Source: Paenibacillus wynnii (lineage in GTDB: Bacteria > Bacillota > Bacilli > Paenibacillales > Paenibacillaceae). From it: DNA of 64,000 bases. A program made the translations under genes and the position numbers. Below, piece by piece: positions 1 to 9,479 of this stretch. A model generated the notes under the pieces. The model was not told where the DNA came from. It was given only the letters and a program-made list of their open reading frames with translations, and ran no database searches. The number at the start of each line of letters is the position of its first letter. Within the stretch, counting starts at the first letter, position 1. The DNA lies in assembly GCF_000757885.1 (NCBI RefSeq), contig NZ_JQCR01000002.1, positions 496,001 to 560,000 of the forward strand. The letters run 5' to 3'.

Positions 1-973
1 TTTTATGCAGGCCAACGAGCTTTGGTTGCTCATCTTCGCGCAAATATTTGGAGGTTTAGCAATTTGCTTGCAATCTGGAGCCCTCGAGTCTTGGGTAGTC
101 GAAACTAGTGAACACTCAGTTGAAGATCTCTTTACGACTGCTAACAGCATTCAATATATCTCTGGGATATTCTGTGGTCTCTTAGGAGCTCTTCTTGCAA
201 CTTACCACTACTCTCTTCCTTGGATAGTTAGCATAATTTCTACAATAATAACAATTACATTGTGTTTATGCTTTATGAATGAAAATAATACAATAGCTCG
301 TCACAATGCTAACAGTAACCTTCTAATAATAATCCGAGAGAGTGTTCGCATTGGCATAAATAATAAAGCCATATGGATAATATTTTTCATTGGATTGTTT
401 ATCAGTTTCTCGAATTCAGCAGGAAACACATTTCAACAGCCCCGTTTAGTAGGCCTTTCCGAACAAGGGATCTGGATCATGGGAATTATTAAAGCAGCAT
501 ACTCGCTTTGTATGACTTTAGGAAGTTACCTTATCCGAAAGTTATACAGGAAATATAGTGATATTTATATTTTGATGCTATCTTGCGCAATGATTGGCAT
601 ATGGTTGACTTTAGCCGGAGCTTTAAATTCATTTTATCCAGTACTCGTTACATTTTTGATATATGAGGTCGGTAGAGGAATGTATCCTGCCGCAAAACAA
701 ATATTTCTCAATAAAAGAATATCAAATGAGTACCGCTCAACTCTTCTATCATTAGATTCAGCAATCTCCCAGTTGGGAATGTGTATAGGTTTAATTGTTA
801 CAGGTATTATTAGTCGGAAATTTATAAATATTAAATCTGACCAAGCACCCATCCAGATTTCCTGGATTATCTGCGGAGGAATAGCTTTAATCCCAATTGT
901 TTTATTGTTACTTTTCAAAATAAATACAAAAGGGAACAGACAACTAATAGGGAATCAAAATTTTAAAAGTTAA
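1..973 (+). CDS. MFS-type drug/solute efflux permease, 5' end outside window
   Basis: This is the C-terminal ~320 residues of a Major Facilitator Superfamily transporter. The frame is open to the left edge, so the first two or three helices are missing. At least nine hydrophobic segments are visible. The motif GALESWVVE early in the fragment is typical of the helix 4 region of MFS_1 efflux permeases, and the charged loop near residue 180 (RKLYRKYSD) fits the loop between two helices of the second half. It ends with a basic, Asn-rich tail. The substrate cannot be inferred. The gene converges on a group II intron stub on the opposite strand that begins just after its stop codon. Confidence 0.8.
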   Translation, partial: FMQANELWLLIFAQIFGGLAICLQSGALESWVVETSEHSVEDLFTTANSIQYISGIFCGLLGALLATYHYSLPWIVSIISTIITITLCLCFMNENNTIARHNANSNLLIIIRESVRIGINNKAIWIIFFIGLFISFSNSAGNTFQQPRLVGLSEQGIWIMGIIKAAYSLCMTLGSYLIRKLYRKYSDIYILMLSCAMIGIWLTLAGALNSFYPVLVTFLIYEVGRGMYPAAKQIFLNKRISNEYRSTLLSLDSAISQLGMCIGLIVTGIISRKFINIKSDQAPIQISWIICGGIALIPIVLLLLFKINTKGNRQLIGNQNFKS

Positions 974-984
974 ACTATAGACAC

Positions 985-1457
985 ATCCGGAGTCTTCTCC
1001 GAATTCATTGGTCTAGGTTCTGGAGGTGCGTCTTTACCGACGCGAGCCAAAAGTAACCTAGCCAGCCCATCTTATAGCGGTTTAAGCAACTAATTCTCTC
1101 CTATCGAGATATTCGGCTGTCGTTGCTCTTCAGGGAAACGTATCATCTCCTCGTCCCTATTAGTTTTTCCGTGCTTATCTGGCAGGCCTCCCCAGATAAG
1201 CACGTCATCTGATGCCGCGACCACTGGAGTTTACCTTGCCAGCCCTCGGCGGCTTTGGATTTCGCCATGTTTCGATGACCCATCTTACTGCACAGCCTGA
1301 AATCCAGTTCGTGTCCTTTGGCCCGTGCTTTTTGCCTCCGGTTCCTTCAGATCTCAGTATCGCAGTGGACACCCATATCCCTGGCTAAATGTAGGCTTAC
1401 GCACGCCCCTGATCGGGACTTTCACCCTAGAGATAACGCCTTTGCTGGGCGGCGCAC
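985..1457 (-). ncRNA. Group II intron fragment (5' end, domain I), no reverse transcriptase
   Basis: Read on the minus strand, this segment starts GTGCGCCGCCCAGC at 1457, matching the 5' GUGYG end of bacterial group II introns. It continues with the conserved domain I landmarks TAGGGTGAAAGTCCCGA, GGGTGTCC, ATCTGAAGGAA and GAGGCAAAA, then ACACGAAC further on, in the order known for the bacterial introns that carry LtrA-type reverse transcriptases. After about 470 bases the intron is lost and the sequence meets the end of the MFS gene. No maturase ORF and no domain V/VI hairpin are visible, so this is a dead 5' stub. The left boundary is approximate. Confidence 0.8.
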
Positions 1458-1785
1458 GAAGATAGAAAATTAGTGCACATCAGCAAGAGTCTTCGTCTTT
1501 GTCCCAGAGAAAGGTTCCGTAATATAGATCACACGTGAGACTTGTGTAAATTTCACCATATACTCACCTTCCGAAAGTCCGCCTTCCTATTCTACAAAAA
1601 CAAAACCTTCTTGTCCGTACTCCATTTATAGGTGGTCACGGTTTGCAATTCTTCAAGTATAAAATAGATCTCTACATCTGGAGAAAAGCGGATATTTTCC
1701 CGGGGGACTGCCTGTCCGTCTACTTCAACCTGGAAATCGTGCACCATGGAAAGATGAATTTCCAGATAAAGGGGTATGCCTTAGA
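1458..1785 (-). other. 5' exon side of the intron: two possible tiny ORFs
   Basis: Upstream of the intron (minus strand) two short frames follow one another. One of 51 codons (1592-1747, starting MVHDFQVEVDG) has no convincing ribosome binding site. One of 29 codons (1470-1559, starting MVKFTQVSRVIY) is preceded by GGAAGGTGAG. The second ends 12 bases before the intron 5' splice site. They may be remnants of a gene that the intron entered. Neither is recognised, so neither is called as a gene. Confidence 0.3.
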
Positions 1786-1787
1786 TA

Positions 1788-1830
1788 GGAACAAGCCTGG
1801 TGCGGTTTCGCATCAGGCTTGTTTGGTTTT
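1788..1830. terminator. Hairpin downstream of the SLH beta-propeller gene
   Basis: Inverted arms of about 14 bases (ACAAGCCTGGTGCG and CGCATCAGGCTTGT) enclose a GTTT loop. A T-rich tail follows on the plus strand. The SLH gene on the minus strand ends 106 bases away and has no other candidate terminator, so the hairpin may serve both directions. Confidence 0.55.
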
Positions 1831-1935
1831 TGGCCGCAGTAAAGGACGCATTTGTCCGTCGTGCCGTAATCCTCATTAGAAAAAGAAGGACGAGACAGAC
1901 TAATAATCAGCTTTAATTCATACCATTTTTTGAGT

Positions 1936-4900
1936 TTAATTGATAAACAAAGTGTTATCATTTAAATAATAAAGGTTTCCCTTATCATCATAGAAAATGT
2001 TGGTCGCACCGGCTAAATTAATAGGTTGGATCTTCTGGAAGGTTGAAAGATCATAAATCCCCTGTTTCCCCAATGCCGTATTATTCACTACATCCACAGC
2101 ATATATTGGTTCCGGGAAAGTCCCTATAACTTCCTGCAACTTATCCTTATTAAAAGCTTTGTTCTTCACAATAATTATTCCGAGACTTTCCACTAATAAA
2201 ATCGGCGTATCCAGCGGATCTCTGTTCATTTCCGGATATGCCAAAACGGACTGGTCAACTTTGGTGAAGCTGCCATCTTCATGAACAGAATACGTGTAGA
2301 CAGTGGAGTCAGCTGAACCCGCATCCCATCCATATTGACTCCAGTAATAGAATTTGCTGTTATCACCTGAGAATACCATATCGCCTACACCTTTAATTTC
2401 GCCAGTACCAAAGCTTGGTTGGAACGTAGCTTCATCAAAAATTAACAACGTTGGAGACCAGTCACCTAATACAATATACAGACGACCCGACTTACTGTAA
2501 ATATGCCGATCCGAGTAGTCCCGGGAATCCGCCGTATTCGGGTACATCAAGCTCCGGGTAACTGAATAATCACTTAACCTTAACTCAGTAACTAGATTAT
2601 TAGCATCTTTATTCACAATATACAATTTTGTTCCATCTTCTGATAAAGTCAGTCCTGCCGGCTTATAGGGTAGTTGTACTTTTCGAATAACAGTTTGGCT
2701 TGCGGTATCAACTACGATAAGATTTTTGAACGCCTGATCAATAGCGTATAACTTATTATCAGCAGAGTCATATACAGCATCTACAACCGTTCCGCCCAAA
2801 TAAATCCCCGGGGTATCTATCGGAGGTACTTCCTCCGCAGAAGGTTTAGCTACAAACTCAAGAATCGTCTTGCCTTCTAAGCTGGTCAATGCGAGCAATT
2901 GATGGCTTCCATAGAAAATCCGTTGGCCGGTACCATCTAGCGGTAAAGTTTCAACTTTGGTGAAATTACTATAGTCATAAGAGTTGACTACTTGATTTTT
3001 AACGGTATAGAATCTTCCGTACTTCAAATCGAATGCCATATCATCATACATTCCACCCATTTTATATACAAAGCTCATATCGCCAAATCTATCAAACTCG
3101 GTTGAAAATACTGTTCCTGCTCCATTGAAAAGATACTTTCCGTCAGGCGATAAATTAATCTTTGTCGTCATTGGGTAATCTCCGTGATAAGGAGAATCGT
3201 AGCTGCGGGTGAATTGTCCATTTTGAATGACAAAAGTCTCGATATCTCTTGGACTCGTATCTGTATTAACAGAATAGAGCTTATTCATTGTCGGGTGCAT
3301 AAGAATATGACTTGCTTGTCTGATTGAGTATGATCCAATGAGTGTAAAAGTATCTCCAGAATAAGACCGGATTTTTGTCCATTGACCTGAACCAGATGAA
3401 ATATACACATACCCTTCGCGGTCCACTGCAATGCTATAAGGGTCAAGATTAATATCGTAAACATGGTCAATGGTTAGAGTTGCAGCATCCACAACAGCTA
3501 TAGCACCCTTTTGCTGTTCATCAGAAGTGTTCGGCGAATGCTCCGCTTTCAGCAGACCTACATACAATTTGCCATTCGCATACGTTATACTTTCCGGAGG
3601 CAGTTCGAACGGAACCACGCTTGTCTGGCGGGTTTCATAGTTAACTGCAACGAGTTTCTTATTTTGTTTATCTGTTACATAAATAATGGGCTTGCTTGGG
3701 TCTTGAACGCTGTTAGTTACATTGAAATCTAATTGCATATGATCATTAGCAAACGTAGTGGCTGAAGCAGAACTGCTAAGCACAGATGCAAAGCCGTTAG
3801 CCACAGATATTACTTTATAGTATACCGTTGTATGCGGTGCATACCCGCTATCCGTATAAGAGGGGGCGGTTACCTGAATGTTGGCTCCCAAACTATCCTT
3901 AATAGGACTATAAATTCCATCTAGTGAGCGGCTTGTGAAAACATTGTAGTACTCTGCTCCAGGCACTGCATCCCACTTAATCTTAATATCTGTTTTGGAG
4001 GAAGGTTGGGCCGAAACATGAACTGGAGCTTGCAAGCGGTTCACAATGCCCTGATAGATCCACTTCTTGCCCGCACCATCCCACTTCGCGTTCAAAACCA
4101 GAAAATCCCCGTAGAATATCTTAATCAAGTCACCATCCGCCAAAGGAACCCTTTCCTCAGCAGAAGCCTGATTCAAATCCGGGATAATCCCGTTCTGATT
4201 GATTTGGAAGCCGATGCCGAGCACACCTGTGTAATAAACAGCAGGATAATAGGAGCCATTGATAACCGATTTACTGAGCAAAAGACTCGGCAAAAGATCA
4301 TAATACTCATCATTGGAAATGGCAGCAATATATTCAGCCGGAGGAAGAGCACCTTCTTTCACCTTATAAATCCCAACCTGTCCCGCTGTATTCTTATATG
4401 CTGTCTCGTAACTTGTTTCATTGCTTTCATTATACAGATCCCACTGTACTTCACTATAATTTCCAGACTTATCAAACCAGGCGTACAGTTGATCCTCAAC
4501 CATGAAGACTCCTAGAACGTCCGGAAGTTCAACCGGTTCAGGTTGTGGCTCCGGCTGCGGAGAAGGTACCGGGGTTGAACTCCCTCCGCCTCCGCCGCCT
4601 CCGCCTCCGCCACCGCCACCGGCAGCTGGGGGAGGTGGCAACTGTACACTTGGAGCAATCTGCTGTACCGCATTCGGTTCCGCGCCGATTTCTTTCCCGT
4701 TCATAACAACTGACACGCCTTTGGCCAACGAATAATCTTTGATTTCCTGTTCGAATGTAGAACCACTGACGTTAATGAATGTTTTTGTAATCGTGCCTTT
4801 CCCCTTGACATTGGCAGCCGCATTCAAAGTTAATTGTCTCAGTACGCTGTTACCGGATAAATTCAACGTGCTGGCTGCTGCCTCTTTGGCAACTTCAAAC

Positions 4901-6009
4901 GCATCGATCTCAGACTTTTCAAAAACATTAACTATCGTTTTATTCCTTATTGTTATAGTTTTGAAGATACCGCTTAAATCAACATACCCACCAGCCTTTG
5001 AAAGATCAAGTACAATGGAGCCGAAGCTCGCTTCTGTATTAGTCCCCTCCAGCTTGGCTCCTGATTGTACAATTGTTGTATTAATCCGGGTACTGCCTTG
5101 AGCCACTACCCGGACTCTCCCCGGCTGTTTATTCACAAGCAGTTCATTTAATTGGGAGTCCAGCAGATGGATACTATTCTCCCCGCCGCCGGCGACAATT
5201 GTTCTACCCGACACAGTCACCTGATCGAGGTATACTTCACCTGCACCAATACCCGCAGTTAAAAGTAAATCTCCTTTAATTATGGTATTCTTCAACGTAA
5301 CCCCTGGGGTGTTAATTGTTACATTTCCCGATATCGTTGTTAATTCCGTTCCGCCAACGGTTCCCTTGTCCATAACAAGAGTACCCATTACTTTATCCAG
5401 TATGACAACAGCTTCTGCTCTCGTAATCGTCTGGAGGGGTCTTAACGTACGATCGGGATAACCATTTATGTACCCTTTACTCACAATTTCATTTAAATAG
5501 GTTTTGCTCCAAGCCGGTACTACGCTGTAATCATTAAACGCCTTTATTGCTGAATCATCATTAGAACCATTCAGTTGCAACAGCATATACAACATTTTCG
5601 CGGCTTCCTGTCTGCTTATTGCTGCCTCGGGCCGGAACGTATTATCCCCAAACCCAGAAATATACCCGGCTGACTTCGCTTTTCCAATCTCGGAATAATA
5701 CCATTTATCTGAATTCACATCTGTAAAACCATCCTGTGACTGGTCCTTAAAACCAAAAACTTTATTGACAACCGAAGCAAACTCAGCCCGTGAAATGCTT
5801 GCATTCGGTTTAAACGTATGATCTGCATAGCCCGAAATCAAACCCTTATCTAACCATTTTGAAATTTGGCTGCTTGCCCAGCTACTGTGAAAGTCAGTGA
5901 TGTTGTCAGTTGACTGTGCTGAAGCTGCAAGGGCAATTCCTTGACCTCCTACAATAAAATTCACTAGAACGATCATCCCTAATAGAATACTCAAAAATCT
6001 TTTCTGCAT
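1936..6009 (-). CDS. SLH-domain cell-surface protein with beta-solenoid-like region and C-terminal beta-propeller
   Basis: A 1357-residue secreted protein. A signal peptide (about 1-29, ending ALAASA) is followed by three SLH domains (about 40-215) that would bind secondary cell-wall polymer. A repetitive beta-rich region (about 220-450) has short ITINTPGVTLKNT-like turns suggesting a beta-solenoid. A run of glycines and a Pro/Glu-rich linker lie near 456-490. A fibronectin type III-like domain sits near 665-755, followed by about 600 residues of YVTN/NHL-like blades (motifs such as IYVTDKQNKKLVAV and KLYAIDQAFKNLIVV), typical of a seven-bladed surface propeller. There are no catalytic motifs, so binding or adhesion is more likely than enzymatic activity. 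The ATG follows an AGGGGGG ribosome binding site. It has no operon partner. Confidence 0.85.
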   Translation of the reverse strand: MQKRFLSILLGMIVLVNFIVGGQGIALAASAQSTDNITDFHSSWASSQISKWLDKGLISGYADHTFKPNASISRAEFASVVNKVFGFKDQSQDGFTDVNSDKWYYSEIGKAKSAGYISGFGDNTFRPEAAISRQEAAKMLYMLLQLNGSNDDSAIKAFNDYSVVPAWSKTYLNEIVSKGYINGYPDRTLRPLQTITRAEAVVILDKVMGTLVMDKGTVGGTELTTISGNVTINTPGVTLKNTIIKGDLLLTAGIGAGEVYLDQVTVSGRTIVAGGGENSIHLLDSQLNELLVNKQPGRVRVVAQGSTRINTTIVQSGAKLEGTNTEASFGSIVLDLSKAGGYVDLSGIFKTITIRNKTIVNVFEKSEIDAFEVAKEAAASTLNLSGNSVLRQLTLNAAANVKGKGTITKTFINVSGSTFEQEIKDYSLAKGVSVVMNGKEIGAEPNAVQQIAPSVQLPPPPAAGGGGGGGGGGGGGSSTPVPSPQPEPQPEPVELPDVLGVFMVEDQLYAWFDKSGNYSEVQWDLYNESNETSYETAYKNTAGQVGIYKVKEGALPPAEYIAAISNDEYYDLLPSLLLSKSVINGSYYPAVYYTGVLGIGFQINQNGIIPDLNQASAEERVPLADGDLIKIFYGDFLVLNAKWDGAGKKWIYQGIVNRLQAPVHVSAQPSSKTDIKIKWDAVPGAEYYNVFTSRSLDGIYSPIKDSLGANIQVTAPSYTDSGYAPHTTVYYKVISVANGFASVLSSSASATTFANDHMQLDFNVTNSVQDPSKPIIYVTDKQNKKLVAVNYETRQTSVVPFELPPESITYANGKLYVGLLKAEHSPNTSDEQQKGAIAVVDAATLTIDHVYDINLDPYSIAVDREGYVYISSGSGQWTKIRSYSGDTFTLIGSYSIRQASHILMHPTMNKLYSVNTDTSPRDIETFVIQNGQFTRSYDSPYHGDYPMTTKINLSPDGKYLFNGAGTVFSTEFDRFGDMSFVYKMGGMYDDMAFDLKYGRFYTVKNQVVNSYDYSNFTKVETLPLDGTGQRIFYGSHQLLALTSLEGKTILEFVAKPSAEEVPPIDTPGIYLGGTVVDAVYDSADNKLYAIDQAFKNLIVVDTASQTVIRKVQLPYKPAGLTLSEDGTKLYIVNKDANNLVTELRLSDYSVTRSLMYPNTADSRDYSDRHIYSKSGRLYIVLGDWSPTLLIFDEATFQPSFGTGEIKGVGDMVFSGDNSKFYYWSQYGWDAGSADSTVYTYSVHEDGSFTKVDQSVLAYPEMNRDPLDTPILLVESLGIIIVKNKAFNKDKLQEVIGTFPEPIYAVDVVNNTALGKQGIYDLSTFQKIQPINLAGATNIFYDDKGNLYYLNDNTLFIN

Positions 6010-6235
6010 AAATACCCCCCTATGATTACGACAGACTAGATAGTCTCAAATTAGGTCCATCGATCCAATAAAATCATATAATAAAGAAATATCCAAGTCT
6101 ATACAATAATTCCAAACATACTTTTATTTTTGAGTGCATCCCTATAACTGATTCTTTAGGTTGGAGTCTATACGTTTCATACGGGAGCCAAGCTCTTAGA
6201 TCTAGGATAGATCGGCTTAAATACTGTTATTTTAA
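6010..6235. other. Intergenic region with SLH gene leader
   Basis: This stretch contains the ribosome binding site and presumably the promoter of the SLH gene. It is AT-rich. No further gene was seen. Confidence 0.4.
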
Positions 6236-6270
6236 ACAGAAAAAAGCAACTCTCCCCTAGAAGAGTCGCT
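6236..6270 (-). terminator. Terminator after sigK repeat copy 1
   Basis: On the minus strand the arms AGCGACTCT and AGAGTTGCT (one G-T pair) are followed by TTTTTT. Its tail GTTGCTTTTTT is the same as in the hairpin after copy 5 at 38.57 kb, so it appears to belong to the repeated unit. Confidence 0.75.
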
Positions 6271-6324
6271 GTTCATACACTTTTATTCATTTATTAAGGT
6301 ACTTTTATTCTTCTTGCTTAGCCT

Positions 6325-6851
6325 TTACCGCTTGACTTTATAAAACTCATGATACAGCTTCATGAGCGCTCTTTTCTCAATCCGCGACACATAACTCCGC
6401 GAGATCCCCAGCTCCTTCGCAATCTCCCGCTGCGTCCGCTCTTCCCCACCTGTAGCCAGCCCAAACCGTCCAACACAACTTCCTTCTCCCGATCATCCAG
6501 TATCTCTAAATTCCGGTATATTTTACTCTTCTCAATATTAAGATCTACGGTGAGCAGCAGATCATCGGCTCCCGAGCCCAAGATATCTATCAAAGTGATT
6601 TCATTACCCTCTTTGTCCGTTCCAATAGGATCGTGCAGCGACACGTCCTTCCGGGTCTTTTTCAACGATCTTAAGTGCATGAGGATTTCATTCTCGATAT
6701 AACGTGCAGCAAAAGTGGCCAGCTTTGTCCCCTTGTTCGGGCGGTAGCTTTCGATGGCCTTGATGAGTCCAATCGTTCCGATGGAGATTAAATCCTCCAT
6801 ATTCTCACCGGTATTGTCGAATTTTTTGAGGTTATGGACACGATACGATGT
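6325..6851 (-). pseudogene. sigK 3'-fragment repeat, copy 1 (frameshifted)
   Basis: This encodes the C-terminal two thirds of sporulation sigma-K (KKFDNTGE through KLYHEF), starting inside region 2. It lacks the first ~60 residues of the family. The unit is 527 bases long, one less than the other full copies. The missing base lies after EKEVV in the region 3/4 linker and throws the region 4 helix-turn-helix out of frame. The nucleotide sequence is very close to copies 2, 4 and 5. Its 5' side abuts the terminator of the zeta-like gene. It cannot make a working sigma factor. Confidence 0.85.
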
Positions 6852-6902
6852 AAAAAAAGTAAACCATTCGATCGACTCCGATTCGAAATGATTTACTTTT
6901 TT
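6852..6902 (-). terminator. Terminator of the zeta-like gene
   Basis: A long inverted repeat has arms AAAAAAGTAAATCATT and AATGGTTTACTTTTTTT and an extended imperfect stem around TCGAATCGG. It overlaps the stop codon of the zeta-like gene and ends exactly where the sigK repeat begins. A homologous hairpin flanks repeat copy 5 (39173-39223). Confidence 0.75.
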
Positions 6903-7498
6903 GTTTTGTCCCTCGCCTGTAATTGTTGATCAATTATTTGTGCCCATTTCGGCAATTCATCTGAATAATATTTTATTCCACTTGTATCTGCTTCAAGAAT
7001 AATTTCACCATCCGCTTTACTATTATCAATAACGACTAATTGATCTATTTGGTCTAAGTGAGACAACAGATTATTCATACTTGTTACATTTCGTCTAATA
7101 ATATCCTCGGTTTCAATATGATGACCACCATTTTTCACACGCGTAGCAACACGTTCAATATTAAGCCGAACATCCCCTAGTCCTACATAAAACATAATGA
7201 TTTCGAAGCCTTGTTCCTTCGCATCTCTCATCTGTCGAATAACGTTACCACCCGCTAGAGTAGTTTCTACTGTGAAATCCCACTTATTCCGGATACATTC
7301 TCTGGCTATTCTTATGGCTTCTTTTCCAGCAGATACTTTACTCTTTTCAGGATGTTGAGTATTGATTTTGCGAGCTAGTGCATCCGGATCAATATTCACA
7401 CTTACCCCAAGTCGGTCAACGATCAAGTTGCGGATTGTACTCTTACCACTTCCATTATTACCAGCAAACACGAACATGGTTGCAACTGTCTCATTCAT
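6893..7498 (-). CDS. Zeta-toxin-family P-loop kinase-like protein
   Basis: About 201 residues. A Walker A motif (GNNGSGKST) sits at the N-terminus, followed by [12 protein letters not shown] and the helix [11 protein letters not shown]. The arrangement matches the zeta toxin/AAA_33 P-loop family, whose toxic members phosphorylate UDP-N-acetylsugars. The start is placed at the second ATG (7498), whose ATG overlaps the last codons of the small upstream gene. An alternative ATG lies 18 bases upstream. Translational coupling to the upstream small protein suggests a toxin-antitoxin or regulatory pair. The C-terminal ~30 residues have a relic copy at 39.2 kb beside sigK repeat copy 5. Toxicity is inferred from the family only. 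Confidence 0.8.
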   Translation of the reverse strand: MNETVATMFVFAGNNGSGKSTIRNLIVDRLGVSVNIDPDALARKINTQHPEKSKVSAGKEAIRIARECIRNKWDFTVETTLAGGNVIRQMRDAKEQGFEIIMFYVGLGDVRLNIERVATRVKNGGHHIETEDIIRRNVTSMNNLLSHLDQIDQLVVIDNSKADGEIILEADTSGIKYYSDELPKWAQIIDQQLQARDKTKK

Positions 7499-7670
7499 GG
7501 TTAAGTTCCTGTTCATTCATTTTCTCTATCTCACCCGTGCTATATTCCTTAACAATTTGCCCTTCAGCTGTTTTGTATACTATATATGTCCCATTTGCTT
7601 TGGCATCCAATTTCGCACGATCACCCGTTAATCGAATCAATTTAGCAAGGTCCTGGGTAAGATTTATCAT
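7491..7670 (-). CDS. Small protein overlapping the zeta-like gene (candidate antitoxin)
   Basis: A 59-residue frame begins MINLTQDLAKLIRLTGD and ends [15 protein letters not shown] ribosome binding site lies 7-8 bases before the ATG. Its stop TGA overlaps the preferred start of the zeta-like gene by eight bases, so the two are coupled. The centre carries two short beta-like stretches (GTYIVYKT and GQIVKEYS) between helices. I do not recognise the family. Its position suggests an antitoxin, but classical epsilon and PezA antitoxins look different, so this is inference from synteny. Confidence 0.6.
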   Translation of the reverse strand: MINLTQDLAKLIRLTGDRAKLDAKANGTYIVYKTAEGQIVKEYSTGEIEKMNEQELNHE

Positions 7671-7827
7671 TTAACAAACACCTCATTTTTTCTTATAGCT
7701 CGAGTATAACACAGCACATTTATATTAGCTTAAGTCTGTTTGCATTAGCCCGTAAGCATGAACAGGTTTATGTCTCACTCTAACTCGCTATCAAATTCAT
7801 CCATGACAATAAATCCAGGGAAACACA

Positions 7828-7875
7828 AATAACCTGTAGGAATGAGATACTGTTATCCCATCCCTACAGGTTATT
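7828..7875 (-). terminator. Hairpin after sigK repeat copy 2
   Basis: Perfect 12-base arms (AATAACCTGTAG and CTACAGGTTATT) enclose a 24-base loop just beyond the sigK-fragment stop. The T tail is weak (TTATTTGTGTTT on the minus strand). Confidence 0.6.
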
Positions 7876-7890
7876 ATCCTAAATTCATAC

Positions 7891-8418
7891 TCACCGCTTC
7901 ACCATATAAAACTCATGATACAACTTCATGAGCGCCCTTTTCTCTATTCTTGAAACATAACTCCTACTAATCCCCAACTCCTTAGCAATCTCCCGCTGCG
8001 TCCGCTCTTCCCCACCTGTATCCAGCCCAAACCGCCCTACCACAACTTCCTTCTCCCGATCATCCAGAATCTCTAAATTCCGATATATCTTACTCTTCTC
8101 AATATTAAGATCTACTGTGAGCAGCAGATCGTCGGCACCTGAGCCCAATATATCTATTAAGGTAATTTCATTGCCTTCCTTATCCGTTCCGATCGGGTCG
8201 TGCAGAGACACGTCCTTCCGGGTTTTTTTGAGCGATCTTAAGTGCATGAGGATCTCATTCTCGATACAACGGGCAGCAAAAGTGGCCAGCTTTGTCCCTT
8301 TGTTCGGGCGGTAGCTTTCAATGGCCTTGATGAGTCCAATCGTGCCGATGGAGATTAAATCCTCCATGTCTTCGCCGGTGTTATCGAATTTTTTGAGGTT
8401 ATGGACACGATACGATGT
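7891..8418 (-). pseudogene. sigK 3'-fragment repeat, copy 2 (frame intact)
   Basis: A 528-base unit encodes about 175 residues of the sigma-K C-terminal part: region 2 from [10 protein letters not shown], the linker, and the region 4 helix-turn-helix ([20 protein letters not shown]). The N-terminal ~60 residues of normal sigma-K, with the pro-sequence and region 1.2, are absent. An ATG exists three bases upstream of the unit but has no clear ribosome binding site. The region just inside the 5' edge (SYRVHN) reads as sigma-K in another frame with one base lost, a feature shared by copies 1, 4 and 5. It is probably not functional, but the frame is clean. Confidence 0.8.
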
Positions 8419-8804
8419 CAATATTGATCGTTGCTACACTTCAAAAGCTCCTGAAAGATATCTTCCGGGACTTTTTTGTTACGAATTTTTCATTTATAGG
8501 CATGCAGCACCTATATTACTAATCATCGCTAATTATGATTTAGCGCAAGAGCAAATTAAGGAGAAATGTTGCTTAATTTTATGTTTCATCCAGTTGTGTC
8601 CTACCCACGTGTATTCTTTAACTACGAATGGGGAAAGTCGGTAAATTCATTTATGTATCCTTCAGTAATTGGCCGTGGGATTAACCATCATTACCAATAC
8701 CATCATTTTGAGTACCTCTGTCTACGGCTCAGAAACCGATTAAAGTGATTTATTTCCTCCGAGATCGGATGTGGCATAGTGGAACGAAGGTAGTATATTG
8801 CATT
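8419..8804. other. Gene-free spacer between sigK copy 2 and the defence-like operon
   Basis: About 385 bases without a credible gene on either strand. Short plus-strand frames exist but have no ribosome binding site and no recognisable sequence. No strong hairpin was seen. Confidence 0.5.
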
Positions 8805-9461
8805 TTAACTGTGACGCAATACTTCACTTTTGTTTTTAACCCAATTTGCTAATATCGTTTCATCGGTATTTTCATCATTTTTATTTTCCGAAAAACAGAA
8901 ACTTATATTTTTTTCGTCTATTAATTTTGAATACAAAAATGGTCGTAAGATTCTAGTCTTATTATCATTATAAATACTTCTTTGAGCTAATTCTCCGTCC
9001 GACTTATACCCATTTCTCCTAACTTGATAACAATACATTTTATTAGGATTTTCCGAATCACTTTTACTCAAAGAAGCAACAAGTATTCTCAATTTCTCTT
9101 CACTCTTATCCTCAATCACTTCTTTAGGAATGAACTTCGAAAAATATTCCTTAAATTGTTGAAGTATATCTCCCAAATTTTCATTGTATTCTATATTAAA
9201 ATATTCTCTAAGAGTTTTTGTAGCCACAAATAACGAATTTGAATTCGCTTCTAGCTCCAAACTACTATTCAAATCAGACTGTCTTAAAAATTCTAATTTT
9301 ACAAGTGCGTATTTTTCTTTCTTTTTTTCATTTTCCACAAACAACTTTACTAATACGATAAAATCTTCATTGTTATAGCTAAATATAAAAGAGTCAATTA
9401 CCCAACCTTTATTATCCATATCCTTTTTTAATAACTTTAAATTCTCAAAAACGTTGGCCAT
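8805..9461 (-). CDS. Hypothetical protein, possibly DUF6037-like
   Basis: A 218-residue cytosolic protein without signal or membrane segments. It is Lys/Glu/Asn-rich and opens MANVFENLKLLKKDMDNKGW followed by a beta-strand-rich stretch with FVENEKKKEKYALVKLEF. This resembles my memory of DUF6037 proteins found in defence-type islands, but that is a weak recollection. The ATG has a good ribosome binding site (GGAGGGACT). It is the last gene of a five-gene minus-strand cluster and lies 116 bases after its neighbour. That gap holds a fragment resembling the first codons of the cluster's nuclease gene. Confidence 0.6.
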   Translation of the reverse strand: MANVFENLKLLKKDMDNKGWVIDSFIFSYNNEDFIVLVKLFVENEKKKEKYALVKLEFLRQSDLNSSLELEANSNSLFVATKTLREYFNIEYNENLGDILQQFKEYFSKFIPKEVIEDKSEEKLRILVASLSKSDSENPNKMYCYQVRRNGYKSDGELAQRSIYNDNKTRILRPFLYSKLIDEKNISFCFSENKNDENTDETILANWVKNKSEVLRHS

Positions 9462-9479
9462 AGTCCCTCCTATAAGCGA

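Noticed and set aside
634..918. Minus-strand 94-codon frame inside the MFS gene
   Set aside because: Antisense shadow without a ribosome binding site. The MFS frame has clear helices and family motifs.
1643..1879. Plus-strand 78-codon frame
   Set aside because: No ribosome binding site. It overlaps a hairpin and has unlike-protein composition.
4502..4735. Plus-strand frame with a run of prolines
   Set aside because: It is the antisense of the glycine-rich linker in the SLH beta-propeller gene. It has no ribosome binding site.
8321..8748. Plus-strand frames across the edge of sigK copy 2
   Set aside because: They run antisense into the sigK fragment and have no ribosome binding site or recognisable sequence.
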